Shown here: positions 8,444 through 18,430 of the stretch, piece by piece
How the letters are laid out: each line of letters begins with the position of its first letter
Numbering within the stretch: the first letter of the stretch is position 1
From: Saxibacter everestensis
Lineage (GTDB): Bacteria > Actinomycetota > Actinomycetes > Actinomycetales > Brevibacteriaceae
DNA: 64,000 nt
Reading direction: 5' to 3'
Assembly: GCF_025787225.1 (NCBI RefSeq)
Contig: NZ_CP090958.1
Location: 1,827,856 to 1,891,855, forward strand
Position numbers and translations under genes: made by a program
The notes under the pieces: generated by a model
Told to the model about the DNA's origin: nothing
What the model saw: the letters and a program-made list of their open reading frames with translations, nothing else
Database searches by the model: none

Positions 8444-9118
8444 GGACTCGAGCGGTCCGGGAACTACTGCTCGGAGATCGATGTCCAGGCGATGCGGCTT
8501 GACCGGGTCATCGCCTGGCTCAGCGACGAATGGTTCACCGTCGTCTCGACTCCCTTGTCACCTGAGCTGCGCATGCGGGCGCTGTGTCCTGACGGCATTC
8601 AGGCGCATCTGGTTGTCGGCGATCAATCGGCGCTTTGGGTCTGGTCCGGCACCGGAAAACACGACGGTCCGGTTCAGTTGCTGACACCGGCGGGCCGTCG
8701 GCATCGTACGTACGTCCCGGGCGTGCACGTCCGGGAGGCAAGGCTCCGGCCGGGTGACGTCACGGTGGTGGCGGGCCAGGCGATCACCGCTCCGGCACGC
8801 ACCCTGTTCGATAGCTGTCGCGGAAAATCAGCGGCGGCGATCGACGCACTGCTGGCGCGGTCGGAGGGCTGCATTTCGCTGGCCGAGCTGGAACGATACC
8901 TTCGCGACCGCCGACGAGTACCGGGACGCAATGCCGTCATCGCGAGCCTGACCAGACTGCGTTCACACCGTCGATCCGAGGGTGCTGGGTCAGCCGCCGG
9001 TGATCCGATAGACGTCGAAGACTCCGTCGATCCGCCGCACCGAGGCGAGAACGTGGTCCAGGTGGCTCGCGTCGCCCATCTCGAAGACGAACCGGGAAAT
9101 GGCCACCCGGTTACGTGA
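8414..9118 (+). CDS. Conserved hypothetical protein resembling AbiEi-type antitoxin/regulator fragments
   Basis: Up to 234 residues. The middle ([20 protein letters not shown], then [13 protein letters not shown]) resembles the AbiEi C-terminal region found in many actinobacterial hypothetical proteins, where a xHVR..L...DV..VxGxxxTxPARTxxD pattern recurs. The N-terminal winged helix typical of full AbiEi is not evident. The last 129 bases run antisense through the end of rel and encode low-complexity sequence, so the original stop may have been lost by mutation or frameshift. The start lies in a tandem repeat with two ATGs. Confidence 0.55.
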   Translation: MTDSAMTDSAGLERSGNYCSEIDVQAMRLDRVIAWLSDEWFTVVSTPLSPELRMRALCPDGIQAHLVVGDQSALWVWSGTGKHDGPVQLLTPAGRRHRTYVPGVHVREARLRPGDVTVVAGQAITAPARTLFDSCRGKSAAAIDALLARSEGCISLAELERYLRDRRRVPGRNAVIASLTRLRSHRRSEGAGSAAGDPIDVEDSVDPPHRGENVVQVARVAHLEDEPGNGHPVT

Positions 9119-11332
9119 CGTCGCAACCGACGCGGAGAGTATGTTCACGTGACTGTCGGACAGCACGCGCGTGACATCGGAGAGCAGACGCGCCCGATCG
9201 AGCGCCTCGACCTGGATCTGGACCAGGAAGACGCCGGAGGAGGCGCCCGCCCATTCCACCTCGACCAGGCGCTCGGGCTGGGCCTGTAGCTCCGCGGCAT
9301 TTGTGCAATCGGCCCGGTGAACCGAAACACCGGAACCCCTGGTCACGAAGCCCAGGATCTCATCGCCCGGAACTGGTGTGCAGCAGCGGGCGAGCTTAAC
9401 CAGGACGTCGTCCATCCCGCGCACCAGCACACCACTCTCGGTGCTGCGGCTGCGCGGCGGTCTCGATGGCAGCGCGGCCTCTTCGAGGTCCTCCCTGGTG
9501 GCTTCCTCTCCCCCGAGGCTTTGCACCAGCAGCTCGACTACATGCTGTGCGGACACGTGCCCGTTTCCGACGGCGGCGTAGAGCCCGGAAACGTCCTGAT
9601 AGCGCATCTCCGTCGCCAGAGTGAGCAGCGTTTCGTGCGACATCAGTCGCTGCAGCGGAAGATTGTGCTTTCGCATCGCCTTGGCGATAGCGTCGCGGCC
9701 GTTCTCGATTGCCTCGTCCCGGCGCTCCTTCGAGAACCACTGCCGGATCTTATTCCGCGCCCGCGGACTCTTCACGAACGTCAGCCAGTCGCGACTGGGC
9801 CCGGCGTTCTCATCTTTGGAGGTGAAGACCTCAACCACGTCGCCGTTGCTGAGTGTGTTCTCCAGGGAGACCAGTCTGCCGTTGACCCGGGCACCCATTG
9901 TGTGGTGGCCGACCTCGGTATGCACGGCGTACGCGAAGTCTACCGGCGTCGATCCGGCCGGGAGCGAGATCACTTCCCCTTTCGGGGTGAAGACGTAGAC
10001 CTCGCGTGCGTTCATCTCGAATCGAAGGCTGTCGAGGAATTCGCCCGGATCCTGGGTTTCCTTCTGCCAATCGAGCAGCTGGCGCAGCCAGCCCATATCG
10101 TTCACCGAGCCCGTGTCATGCACGGTCATGCCCGGATCTTCCTTGCCGTCGCGATTGCTGAGGTCCTTGTACTTCCAGTGCGCCGCTACGCCGAATTCTG
10201 CCCGGCGGTGCATCTGGTGGGTACGGATCTGGATCTCGACCGGCTTGCCGCCGGGGCCGATCACCGTTGTGTGCAGCGACTGGTACATATTGAACTTCGG
10301 CATCGCAATGTAGTCCTTGAACCGGTTCGGCACCGGATTCCACCTTGCGTGCACGGCGCCGAGCACCGCGTAACACTCCCGCACGGTGTCGACCAGGACC
10401 CGGACGCCGACCAGGTCGTAGATGTCGGCGAACTCGTGTCCGCGAACGATCATCTTCTGGTAGATCGAATAGTAGTGCTTCGGCCGGCCGGTGATCGTCG
10501 CCTTGATCTTCGCCGACAGCAGATCCTGGTTGACCTGGTCTCGGACTGAGGTCAGAAACTGCTCGCGTTCGGGTGTGCGCTCCGCGACCAGACGAACTAT
10601 CTCGTCGTAGACCTTCGGGTACAACGTGGCGAACGACAGGTCTTCAAGTTCCCATTTGATCGTGTTCATGCCCAGCCGGTGTGCCAGCGGGGCAAAGATC
10701 TCCAGGGTCTCCTTGGCCTTCCGGGCAGAGGACGCCGGGGAAACGTAACGCCAGGTGCGGGCGTTGTGCAGCCGGTCGGCGAGCTTGATCACCAGGACGC
10801 GAATGTCCTTGGCCATTGCGACGACCATCTTGCGCACTGTCTCAGCCTGGGCCGCGTCGCCATAGTTCAGCTTGTCCAGTTTGGTCACGCCGTCGACCAG
10901 CATCGCGATCTCGTCGCCGAACTCGGCGCGCAATTGGTCCAGCGTGTAGCTGGTGTCCTCTACCGTGTCATGCAGCAGGGCGGCCGCGAGCGTGTCCGGC
11001 GTCATGCCGAGTTCGGCGAGAATTGTCGCCACCGCGATCGGGTGCGTTATGTATGGATCGCCGCTCTTACGCCGTTGACCACGGTGCGCGGCGGCGGCGA
11101 CCTCGTAGGCCCTGCGAACCACACCGACATCAGCCTTGGGGTGGTTCATCCTGATCGCGCGGATCAGGGGTTCGATCATAGGCGACTGCCCGGCCGAACC
11201 CCGCCCAGCGAGTCGGGCCAGCCTGGCAAGGGCCCGGTCGCGCCTGCCCGGCGAATAGCTCGAAGACTTCGGCCCGGGCGCATCCTGGTCGGCTGAGTTG
11301 TTTGTGGTTCGTGCTCCGGTGTCAGCCATCAT
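8990..11332 (-). CDS. rel: Bifunctional (p)ppGpp synthetase/hydrolase
   Basis: 780 aa, the usual size of the single long Rel of Actinobacteria. Order: HD hydrolase domain with LLHDTVEDT, synthetase domain with [13 protein letters not shown] and EIQIRT, TGS domain ([19 protein letters not shown]), a Cys-rich RIS segment ([19 protein letters not shown]) and a C-terminal ACT domain. It makes the alarmone when ribosomes stall for lack of charged tRNA and degrades it otherwise. The initiator is one of two adjacent ATGs after GGGAGG. Downstream of secDF, upstream of hisS as in most relatives. Confidence 0.97.
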   Translation of the reverse strand: MMADTGARTTNNSADQDAPGPKSSSYSPGRRDRALARLARLAGRGSAGQSPMIEPLIRAIRMNHPKADVGVVRRAYEVAAAAHRGQRRKSGDPYITHPIAVATILAELGMTPDTLAAALLHDTVEDTSYTLDQLRAEFGDEIAMLVDGVTKLDKLNYGDAAQAETVRKMVVAMAKDIRVLVIKLADRLHNARTWRYVSPASSARKAKETLEIFAPLAHRLGMNTIKWELEDLSFATLYPKVYDEIVRLVAERTPEREQFLTSVRDQVNQDLLSAKIKATITGRPKHYYSIYQKMIVRGHEFADIYDLVGVRVLVDTVRECYAVLGAVHARWNPVPNRFKDYIAMPKFNMYQSLHTTVIGPGGKPVEIQIRTHQMHRRAEFGVAAHWKYKDLSNRDGKEDPGMTVHDTGSVNDMGWLRQLLDWQKETQDPGEFLDSLRFEMNAREVYVFTPKGEVISLPAGSTPVDFAYAVHTEVGHHTMGARVNGRLVSLENTLSNGDVVEVFTSKDENAGPSRDWLTFVKSPRARNKIRQWFSKERRDEAIENGRDAIAKAMRKHNLPLQRLMSHETLLTLATEMRYQDVSGLYAAVGNGHVSAQHVVELLVQSLGGEEATREDLEEAALPSRPPRSRSTESGVLVRGMDDVLVKLARCCTPVPGDEILGFVTRGSGVSVHRADCTNAAELQAQPERLVEVEWAGASSGVFLVQIQVEALDRARLLSDVTRVLSDSHVNILSASVATSRNRVAISRFVFEMGDASHLDHVLASVRRIDGVFDVYRITGG

Positions 11333-11349
11333 GCACCTCCCAGGATCTG

Positions 11350-12411
11350 TTAAGCCCTTGCCTCGGCCTTCTTCGAAGACTTGTTAGACCTAACCTTAGC
11401 CTGCGTCGTGGTGTTCCCCGTACCCTTATCCCGGGCATCGGCCTGGGTCTTCTCGACCTTGCGTTCCTGCGCTTTGACGGCAGGCTCGGTGCTGCGGAGA
11501 AGCGAGTACAACGGCGATGCGACGAACAGCGTCGAGAGCGCCGCGATGATGGTGCCGACGAACAGCGACAAGGCGATATCGGTCAGCGTGCCGGCACCAA
11601 GGACGAAGACCCCGATGAACAGAATTGCCGCAACCGGGAGGACGCTGACAACTGACGTGTTGATCGAACGCACAGTTGTCTGGTTGACACCGAGATTGAC
11701 CATGTCACTGAACTTCTGCCGGGTGTTGCGCTGGAAGTCCTGGGTGTTCTCACGGATCTTGTCGAACACCACCACGGTGTCATAGAGCGCGAAGCTCAGC
11801 ACCGTAAGGAATCCGATCACAGCGACAGGAGTCACCTCGAAGCCGGTCGCGGAGTAAATACCCATCGTCACGATCATCACCTGCAGCAGGCCGACCATCG
11901 CGGCGACCGACATCTTCCAGGTGCGGAAGTACAGGGCCATGCCGATAGCGGCCAGGGCCACGAAGATGACCAGCGCGCGGGCCATCTTCTCGGTGACGTC
12001 CTGGCCCCAGGCCGGTCCGACGAACGATGACGTCACGTCGCCGTTCTCCACCTGGTAGGCCGCGACAAGCGCTTCCCGGGCCTGCTGCATCTGGTCGTCG
12101 GTCAGCTGTTCGGTCTGGATTCGCACCGCAGTGTCCGAGGTGGGTGTCAGCCGTGGCTCGGCCTCTGGAAGCACCTCGCGGATCGCGTTCTGGCCAAGCT
12201 CTGCCGAAGTGTCCTTGACGTCGGCGATCTGGAACTCGGAGCCACCACGGAACTCGATACCGAGATTGAACCCGCCGCGAAACACCGGCACCAGGACCGA
12301 CAGGATTACGAACGCGAGGCTGATGGTCAGCCAGAGCTTCCGACGGCCGACGAACGGGATCGACCGCTTACCGCTGTGAAGGTCGTTGCCCCAGTTGGAA
12401 AAGCTGGCCAT
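11350..12411 (-). CDS. secF: Protein translocase subunit SecF
   Basis: 353 residues, six membrane segments of the RND-like SecF fold: N-terminal TM ([19 protein letters not shown]), the periplasmic start [16 protein letters not shown], then the five-TM block ([37 protein letters not shown] and others). With SecD and YajC it uses proton motive force to help release secreted proteins. The start codon follows the secD stop directly (TAAATG) and its Shine-Dalgarno AAGGAG is inside secD. The C-terminal 40 residues are charged and disordered. Confidence 0.96.
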   Translation of the reverse strand: MASFSNWGNDLHSGKRSIPFVGRRKLWLTISLAFVILSVLVPVFRGGFNLGIEFRGGSEFQIADVKDTSAELGQNAIREVLPEAEPRLTPTSDTAVRIQTEQLTDDQMQQAREALVAAYQVENGDVTSSFVGPAWGQDVTEKMARALVIFVALAAIGMALYFRTWKMSVAAMVGLLQVMIVTMGIYSATGFEVTPVAVIGFLTVLSFALYDTVVVFDKIRENTQDFQRNTRQKFSDMVNLGVNQTTVRSINTSVVSVLPVAAILFIGVFVLGAGTLTDIALSLFVGTIIAALSTLFVASPLYSLLRSTEPAVKAQERKVEKTQADARDKGTGNTTTQAKVRSNKSSKKAEARA

Positions 12412-14379
12412 TTAGGACTCCTTCGAGCTGGAGGCGCTCACCTTGTCGGCATCGGTTGCAGACGAATCGGCCGTGCCGGCTTCTGCCGCGGCGCGACGCT
12501 CTGCGATCGTCATCCGGCGTTCGGCCTCGGCCGCCGCACCGGTGTTCTTCTTCTTTGCTTTGGATTTCGCCTCGTCGAAGTCGAAGCCCATCGCACCGCG
12601 GTACTGGGCCTTCTTGACTCCCAGCCGTCGCGGGTCCAGCCCGGACCAGGGATGTCCTTGGCCAAAGAATTTCGTCTTCGCCAGCAGCTGCAGCATCGGG
12701 TGGGTGAACAGCAGCACGACCAGCACGTCGATCAGCACGGTCAGGCCGAGCGTGAAAGCGAAACCACGGACGCTGCCGACCGCGAGCACGTACAGCACGA
12801 TGGCGGCGAGCAGGTTGACGCTCTTTGAGGCGTAAATCGTGCGTGAGGCACGGTTCCAGCCGATCTCAACTGCCGACACCAGACCGCGTCCGCCACGAAG
12901 TTCGTCGCGAACCCGCTCGAAGTAGACAATGAACGAGTCAGCGGTCATACCGATGGCGACGATCACACCGGCGACACCGGCAAGCGACAGCCGATAGCCG
13001 TACCGCCAGCCGACCAGGCAGAGCAGCAGATAGGTCAGCACGCCGGCGACCGCCAGGCTGGCGACCGTCACGAGGCCGAGCGTCCGGTACTGGAACAGCG
13101 AGTACACCACGACGAGCAGCAGGCCGATCACTCCGGCCAACAGGCCCTTCGCCAGATAGTCGGAACCCAGGGTTGCCGAAATCTGTTGCTCGGTCTGCAC
13201 CTTGAAGGAGATTGGCAGCGCGCCGTTCTTCAGCTGGTTGGCGAGAGTCTGCGCCGATTCAGTGGTGAAACTACCGCTGATCTCGGCCTTGCCGTCGCTG
13301 ATGATCACCTCGGAGCTCGGTGCCGAGATCACGTTGCCATCCATCACGATGCCGAACTGGTTCAGCGGAGGCTGCTGACCGGTCAGCCTGGTGGTGATTT
13401 CACGGAACTGATCGGTGCCTTCCCGATCGAACTCCAGGTTGACCACCGGTTCGCTGGTCTGCTGACCGGAGGACGTCGACTTGTATCCCTGGCTCGCATC
13501 CTTGATGTGCTGGCCTTCGATCTCCACCGGCCCCAGGATGTACTTGGCCGAGCCGTCCTGCGAGCAGGCGACGAGCGCGGTGTCCGCGGCGTCGAGCGAA
13601 CCGCCGGTGCGGTTCTCTTCCTTCGTGCAGTCAAGCGCGTAGTACTTAGCGGCGATGGAATCGGTGATCCAGGCCATGTCCGAGCCGTTACTCGGCTTCG
13701 TCTTTGGCGTGTCCTCCGGCACGGGAACGTTGATCCCGCCGTCTTCCGGTGCGGGCTCGCTTGGCTTGGGCTCGTCTTTGGAGTCCGAGGTTGCGTTGCC
13801 ACCGGCATCCGGTGTGGCGTTGCCACCGGCATCCGGCGTCGCGTTGCCACCGCCCGACGGGGCGTCGGACTTCTCGTCCTGCTTCGGTTCCTGCGTCTTG
13901 CCCTTATTCAGTTCGTCGATCTGCTTTTGAACGTCTTCGGGAATTTTTTCCGACTCGGCGGGCTCGGTGGCCCCTGCCGGTCCCGGCGCGCCCTGGACAA
14001 GTACCGGCCGGAAGCGAAGCTGGGCCGAAGACCGAATCAGCTGCCGGGTCTGTTCGTCCGGATTCCCGGGAATGTTGACCACGATGTTGCGGCCACCCTG
14101 CGTCGTGACCTCCGACTCCGAGACCCCGGTCGAGTCCACGCGCTGGCGAATAATCGCCACCGCCTGGTCGAGCTGCTCCTTGGTGATCTCCTGGCCGCCG
14201 GAAAGCTGCGGCGCCAGCACGATCGAGGTGCCGCCCTCCAGATCGAGGGCAAGCTTAGGCGACGCACTCGCTTTTCCCCAGATCACGCCACCGGTCAGAA
14301 CGGCAGCCAGCACCAGGGTGATGACCGCGAGCCCGATAAAGCTCCGGCCCGGGCGTGTGCCGGAAGTTGATGATGCCAA
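12412..14379 (-). CDS. secD: Protein translocase subunit SecD
   Basis: 655 residues. An N-terminal TM segment is followed by the conserved GLDLEGG-type motif (LALDLEGGTSIVLAP), a large extracellular P1 domain, and five C-terminal TMs (GLLAGVIGLLLVVVYSLFQY onward, with GMTADSFIVYFERVRDE). Start TTG, with GAAGAG eight bases upstream. An in-frame insertion of low-complexity sequence in the P1 domain carries a 24-bp tandem repeat. The C-terminus has a charged cytoplasmic tail (ERRMTIAERRAAAEAG). Operon: yajC-secD-secF. Confidence 0.97.
   Translation of the reverse strand: MASSTSGTRPGRSFIGLAVITLVLAAVLTGGVIWGKASASPKLALDLEGGTSIVLAPQLSGGQEITKEQLDQAVAIIRQRVDSTGVSESEVTTQGGRNIVVNIPGNPDEQTRQLIRSSAQLRFRPVLVQGAPGPAGATEPAESEKIPEDVQKQIDELNKGKTQEPKQDEKSDAPSGGGNATPDAGGNATPDAGGNATSDSKDEPKPSEPAPEDGGINVPVPEDTPKTKPSNGSDMAWITDSIAAKYYALDCTKEENRTGGSLDAADTALVACSQDGSAKYILGPVEIEGQHIKDASQGYKSTSSGQQTSEPVVNLEFDREGTDQFREITTRLTGQQPPLNQFGIVMDGNVISAPSSEVIISDGKAEISGSFTTESAQTLANQLKNGALPISFKVQTEQQISATLGSDYLAKGLLAGVIGLLLVVVYSLFQYRTLGLVTVASLAVAGVLTYLLLCLVGWRYGYRLSLAGVAGVIVAIGMTADSFIVYFERVRDELRGGRGLVSAVEIGWNRASRTIYASKSVNLLAAIVLYVLAVGSVRGFAFTLGLTVLIDVLVVLLFTHPMLQLLAKTKFFGQGHPWSGLDPRRLGVKKAQYRGAMGFDFDEAKSKAKKKNTGAAAEAERRMTIAERRAAAEAGTADSSATDADKVSASSSKES
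13793..13860 (-). repeat. 24-bp in-frame tandem repeats inside secD
   Basis: Almost three copies of a 24-base unit encode GNATPDAG repeats in the external domain of SecD, within a longer Pro/Glu/Gly-rich linker. Because the unit is a multiple of three, copy number can change without a frameshift. Confidence 0.9.
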
Positions 14380-14461
14380 CGAACAATCTCTTCTCGTTCA
14401 GTAGGCAGCAGCACTGCCCGCTCGTCGCCTGGTCTGGTCCGGCCCTGCGGCCGGCAGGACG

Positions 14462-15025
14462 CTACTTCTTGTCGTTTGAGTCCGAGTCAGCGTCGCGAGC
14501 CGAATCGGCGTTGCGAGGCGACTCGACGGTACCGTCCACCGGACGGTTCGTCTTGGCAGCGTCATCGCTTTCAACGACGTCGCCTTCGACAACCAGGTCG
14601 TCACGGACGTCGACATCGTCCTGAACAGCGTTATCCCTGGCGTCGACACCATTAGTCGTGTCCGCACGCTTGCCGAACTCCGGTTCGGTTTCGCTCAGGC
14701 CCGAAGCGTCGTTCGGAACCTGGACATCGATTTCGTCCACTGCCGCGTCGTCATGTGTCGAGTGGACCGAGGCAGCCTCGGTGATCTTGCCGATCGCCTG
14801 CTTGTGAATGCGAAGGGTGGTGCTTGGACCGGATTCGAGTAAGACTTCGTTTGTCTCTTCATTCACCGAAATGACGGTGCCGAAAACGCCGAACGTGGTC
14901 ATGACTTCGGCGCCCGGACCTAGCTTGGTGGCCATTTCCTGCTGCTGCGCCTTCTGCTTGCGGCGGGAGTTGTACATCATGAAGATGAGCAGACCGCCCA
15001 GAACGACGACAAGTAGAATTTCCAC
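14462..15025 (-). CDS. yajC: Preprotein translocase subunit YajC
   Basis: 187 residues: one N-terminal membrane helix (MEILLVVVLGGLLIFMMY), then the YajC signature RRKQKAQQQEMATKLGPGAE and TTFGVFGTVISVNEETNEVLLESG. It is the small partner of SecDF. Start GTG. The C-terminal half is an acidic disordered extension (Asp/Glu-rich, about 90 residues) often seen in actinobacterial YajC and without known role. It is followed by secD after an 82-bp gap. Confidence 0.93.
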   Translation of the reverse strand: MEILLVVVLGGLLIFMMYNSRRKQKAQQQEMATKLGPGAEVMTTFGVFGTVISVNEETNEVLLESGPSTTLRIHKQAIGKITEAASVHSTHDDAAVDEIDVQVPNDASGLSETEPEFGKRADTTNGVDARDNAVQDDVDVRDDLVVEGDVVESDDAAKTNRPVDGTVESPRNADSARDADSDSNDKK

Positions 15026-15210
15026 GGTGGGACTTCACAGCCTTTCGATGTGCGGCGTTCTCTACGCCGCGAATGTCTGATTTAACGTCGGTTCGCACAC
15101 AACGTCACCGACCGAGTCTAAGTGAGCCCGGCCTCAGATGCATACTTTCACGGCGAACTGGTACTTCGCTGAGAGTGAAGTCAAGGAATAACCGCGGGAC
15201 GGACAGCCGA

Positions 15211-16287
15211 TCACAGTGGCAGCGGGTTGTCCCCGCGCTCCGGATTCAGCCCGAGGTGCTTCCAGGCGGCCGCCGTCGCGATCCGGCCGCGCGGAGTGCG
15301 GGAAATGAAGCCCTCGCGGACCAGAAACGGCTCCGCCACAGTCTCCACGGTTTCCGGCTCTTCGCCGACGGAGACCGCCAGGGTGTTCAAACCTACCGGT
15401 CCCCCGCCGAAACGGGTGCACAGAATCTCCAGAACTCCGCGGTCCAGGCGGTCCAGGCCACGCATATCCACCTCGTACACAGCGAGGGCGGCCTTGGCTG
15501 CTTTCTGGTCGACGATGCCCTCGCCGCGCACCTGGGCCCAGTCACGAACCCGTCGCAGCAGGCGATTGGCGATACGGGGTGTTCCGCGGGATCGGGTGGC
15601 AATTTCTTCGGTGCCTCGAGCCGTGGCCTCGATACCCAACAGTTTCGCGGAGCGATGCAGCACATGAACCAGGTCATCCGAACTGTAGAAGTCAAGATGT
15701 CCGGTGAAGCCGAACCTGTCGCGCAACGGCGCCGGCAGCAGGCCGGAGCGCGTGGTGGCTCCAACCAGGGTGAATGCCGGGATCTCCAACGGAATCGCGG
15801 TAGCTCCCGGCCCTTTTCCGACGACCACATCGACCCTGAAGTCTTCCATCGCGACGTACAGCATCTCCTCGGCTGCGCGGGCCATCCGGTGGATTTCGTC
15901 GACGAAAAGCACCTCGCCCTCTTCGAGCGAGGAGAGAATTGCGGCCAGGTCGCCCGCATGCTGCACGGCCGGACCCGAGGTCAAACGCAACGGCGAACCC
16001 AGTTCGCTTGCAATGATCATTGCAAGCGTCGTCTTGCCCAGCCCGGGCGGACCCGATAACAGGACGTGGTCCGGGACCCGGCCACGGCCTTGCGCCGCCT
16101 CGAGCACGAGAGACAGCTGGTCGCAGACGCTCGCCTGGCCGACGAACTCCCCCAGGCCCTTCGGACGGAGCGCAGCTTCGGCTGCCCGCTCCACGGAATC
16201 CGCGTTGACCGAGGTGAGCCGTTGCGATTCGGCACCGGTCAACTCGGAGCCCCCGAGGCTGACTTCGAATGATCCGTCAGTTTCCAT
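15211..16287 (-). CDS. ruvB: Holliday junction branch migration helicase RuvB
   Basis: 358-aa AAA+ ATPase. Walker [10 protein letters not shown], Walker [10 protein letters not shown], sensor region [16 protein letters not shown] and the winged-helix C-terminal domain ([18 protein letters not shown], then [10 protein letters not shown]). Two hexamers pump DNA through the RuvA tetramer on the junction. ATG overlaps the ruvA stop by one base as part of ATGA. A 185-bp gap separates it from yajC; nothing recognisable lies there. Confidence 0.98.
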   Translation of the reverse strand: METDGSFEVSLGGSELTGAESQRLTSVNADSVERAAEAALRPKGLGEFVGQASVCDQLSLVLEAAQGRGRVPDHVLLSGPPGLGKTTLAMIIASELGSPLRLTSGPAVQHAGDLAAILSSLEEGEVLFVDEIHRMARAAEEMLYVAMEDFRVDVVVGKGPGATAIPLEIPAFTLVGATTRSGLLPAPLRDRFGFTGHLDFYSSDDLVHVLHRSAKLLGIEATARGTEEIATRSRGTPRIANRLLRRVRDWAQVRGEGIVDQKAAKAALAVYEVDMRGLDRLDRGVLEILCTRFGGGPVGLNTLAVSVGEEPETVETVAEPFLVREGFISRTPRGRIATAAAWKHLGLNPERGDNPLPL

Positions 16288-16883
16288 CAGCGGCGGCCAA
16301 GTTCCTTGAGCGCTTCCTTGAGCAGCACGGCGACGGACTCCTCGCCGGCACCGTCCACGACCGTCTTGGTGGCCTCTGCCGCCTGTTTCTGATTCCAGCC
16401 GAGGCCGATCAGCGCATCGATTATCTGCTCCTCCTTGGCGCTCGGCATCGCCGTCTGAACTCCGGGCAGACCGATGCCACGCGGAATACCAAGTTTGTCC
16501 CCGAGTTCGAGCACAATTCGCTGCGCACCCTTCTTGCCGACGCCGGGTACCTTCATCAGTTCAGTGAGGTTGCCGTCGATCACCGCTCTGCGCAGCCCGT
16601 CCGGGGCGTGCACGGCGAGCATCGCCAGGGCGAGCCGGGGCCCGACGCCAGATATCGTCTGCAACGTCTCGAACACGTCCCGAGCATCGTCGTCGGAAAA
16701 GCCGTAAAGGGTAAGTGAGTCCTCACGGACCACAAGGGAGGTCGACAGTGTCGCCTCGCTGCCCAGCCGCAGCTCGGCCAGGGTTCCCGGCGCGGCGTAA
16801 ACCAGCATTCCGATGCCGTTCACCGAAATCACCGCGGCGTCCAGCCGCAGGCTTGCTACTACTCCGGTCACAGAAGCAATCAC
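16287..16883 (-). CDS. ruvA: Holliday junction DNA helicase subunit RuvA
   Basis: 198 residues, the full-length size. Domain I OB-fold ([21 protein letters not shown]), domain II with paired helix-hairpin-helix motifs ([16 protein letters not shown] and [19 protein letters not shown]) and the C-terminal three-helix domain III ([17 protein letters not shown]) that contacts RuvB. It recognises the four-way junction. Start GTG. It lies between ruvC (156 bp upstream) and ruvB (overlapping). Confidence 0.97.
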   Translation of the reverse strand: MIASVTGVVASLRLDAAVISVNGIGMLVYAAPGTLAELRLGSEATLSTSLVVREDSLTLYGFSDDDARDVFETLQTISGVGPRLALAMLAVHAPDGLRRAVIDGNLTELMKVPGVGKKGAQRIVLELGDKLGIPRGIGLPGVQTAMPSAKEEQIIDALIGLGWNQKQAAEATKTVVDGAGEESVAVLLKEALKELGRR

Positions 16884-16999
16884 GCGCGCAATCCCATCCC
16901 TACTTAGATCCGTCAGCGCTGTCGGCAGGCTTTCCGAACGAACACTTGTACTAATACCCTAGCGCGGGACTCCGACATTTCCGGTACCGACCCGCGGCC

Positions 17000-17037
17000 G
17001 GCACCGATGGCGTGGCGGCACCGATGCGCGGTGTGGC
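17000..17037. repeat. Imperfect tandem repeat just after the ruvC stop codon
   Basis: Two adjacent copies of GGCACCGATG(CGC)GTGGC-type sequence (17000-17016 and 17017-17037) follow the ruvC stop at 17040 with no gap of note. They occupy part of the 156-bp ruvC-ruvA spacer; the rest holds nothing I recognise. Confidence 0.7.
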
Positions 17038-17039
17038 GG

Positions 17040-17639
17040 CTATTTGCGCGTCTGTTTCAGCGCCTGCGCCCACTGCTGCTGTGCGCGGGTCAGCCCGGAG
17101 CCTTCCCGTCGGAGCCCGAGCCGGTCGGGCAGATCCTTCGCCGCTCCAGGCGTCGACGATCCGACCGCCGCGCCCCGCCACAAGTGGCAGATCGCCAGGG
17201 CGAGCGCGTCCGCAGCGTCGGCCGGCTTCGGTGGGGCGTCCAGCTTGAGAATCCGGGTGACCATCGCGGTTACCTGCGCCTTGTCGGCGCGCCCCGAACC
17301 GGTGATCGCCGCCTTCATCTCGCTCGGCGTGTGCATACCAACCGGGATACCGCGTCGTGCGGCCAGGCCGATGGCGAGGCCGGACGCCTGTGCCGTGCCC
17401 ATGATGGTGGAGACATCGTGCCGAGCGAAGACGCGCTCTACTGCGACGACATCCGGACGATAGTCGTCAAGCCACTGGTCGAACTGCTCGGCCAGTTCAC
17501 CGAGCCGAACGTCCACGGACGAATTCTTGTCCGTGCGGAGCACACCGACCGCAACCATGGTTGCGCGCCGGCTTGGCAGTGAGTCGATCACGCCGAGTCC
17601 GCATCGGGTCAGGCCGGGATCGACGCCGAGTACCCGCAT
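17040..17639 (-). CDS. ruvC: Crossover junction endodeoxyribonuclease RuvC
   Basis: 199 residues. RNase H-like resolvase fold with the acidic catalytic residues visible: Asp in [13 protein letters not shown] (residue 7), Glu in VVAVERVF (about 68), and the Asp pair in [14 protein letters not shown] (about 141-144). It cuts Holliday junctions symmetrically with RuvAB. ATG start, nine bases after the yebC stop. Tandem repeats follow its stop codon. Confidence 0.97.
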   Translation of the reverse strand: MRVLGVDPGLTRCGLGVIDSLPSRRATMVAVGVLRTDKNSSVDVRLGELAEQFDQWLDDYRPDVVAVERVFARHDVSTIMGTAQASGLAIGLAARRGIPVGMHTPSEMKAAITGSGRADKAQVTAMVTRILKLDAPPKPADAADALALAICHLWRGAAVGSSTPGAAKDLPDRLGLRREGSGLTRAQQQWAQALKQTRK

Positions 17640-17648
17640 CGCCGCCGG

Positions 17649-18407
17649 CTACTCGTCGTCTTCCAGTGCGGCGAGGACCTCGTCGGAGATGTCGGCGTTG
17701 GTGTAGACGTTCTGCACGTCATCGCTGTCCTCGAGCGCGTCGATCAGCCGAAAGACCTTGGCGGCGCCATCGGCGTCCAGCGGCACCTCGACGGATGGCA
17801 CGAACGATGCCTCGGCCGAGTCGTAGTCGATGCCGGCATCCTGCAACGCCGTGCGCACGGCGACCAGGTCGGTGGCCTCGCTGAGCACTTCGAACTGGGC
17901 GCCGTCGTCATTGACTTCCTCTGCTCCGGCCTCCAACGTGGCCTCCAGGACCTCGTCCTCGGAGGTGCCGTCCTTCGGCACCACGACGACTCCCTTGCGG
18001 CTGAAGTTGTATGCCACCGATCCCGGATCGGCCATGTTGCCGCCGTTGCGAGTGACAGCTAGGCGAACGTCGGAGGCCGCGCGGTTGCGGTTGTCGGTAA
18101 GGCACTCGATCAACAGCGCCACTCCTTGCGGGCCGTAGCCTTCGTACATGATGGTCTGATAGTCGGCGCCACCGCCATCCTCGCCGGACCCGCGCTTGAC
18201 CGCACGGTCAATATTGTCGTTCGGGACAGACGACTTCTTGGCCTTCTGAATCGCGTCGTACAGCGTCGGGTTGCCGCTAATATCGCCGCCGCCGACCCGG
18301 GCCGCCACCTCGACGTTCTTGATCAGTTTGGCGAAAAGCTTGGCGCGTTTGGCATCGATGGCCGCCTTCTTATGCTTGGTTGTTGCCCATTTTGAGTGGC
18401 CCGACAT
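17649..18407 (-). CDS. yebC: YebC/PmpR family protein (translation or transcription factor)
   Basis: 252 residues starting [20 protein letters not shown], the invariant family N-terminus; conserved [12 protein letters not shown] and [15 protein letters not shown] follow. Family members bind DNA in some species, and related work points to a role in relieving ribosome stalling at polyproline; which applies here is unknown. A longer frame exists upstream, but ATG at 18407 gives the conserved start and GAGGAG lies about 11 bases before it. In an operon with ruvC. Confidence 0.96.
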   Translation of the reverse strand: MSGHSKWATTKHKKAAIDAKRAKLFAKLIKNVEVAARVGGGDISGNPTLYDAIQKAKKSSVPNDNIDRAVKRGSGEDGGGADYQTIMYEGYGPQGVALLIECLTDNRNRAASDVRLAVTRNGGNMADPGSVAYNFSRKGVVVVPKDGTSEDEVLEATLEAGAEEVNDDGAQFEVLSEATDLVAVRTALQDAGIDYDSAEASFVPSVEVPLDADGAAKVFRLIDALEDSDDVQNVYTNADISDEVLAALEDDE

Positions 18408-18430
18408 TGTCCGCCCGTCTCCTCTAGCTT

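Noticed and set aside
9317-10549. 410-codon open frame on the plus strand
   Set aside because: It lies wholly antisense to rel, whose domains are unmistakable; long antisense frames are usual in high-GC coding DNA.
13186-14370. 394-codon plus-strand open frame
   Set aside because: Antisense to secD and rich in Arg, without any domain; a composition artefact.
15073-16059. 328-codon plus-strand open frame
   Set aside because: Antisense to ruvB, with no ribosome site or family pattern.
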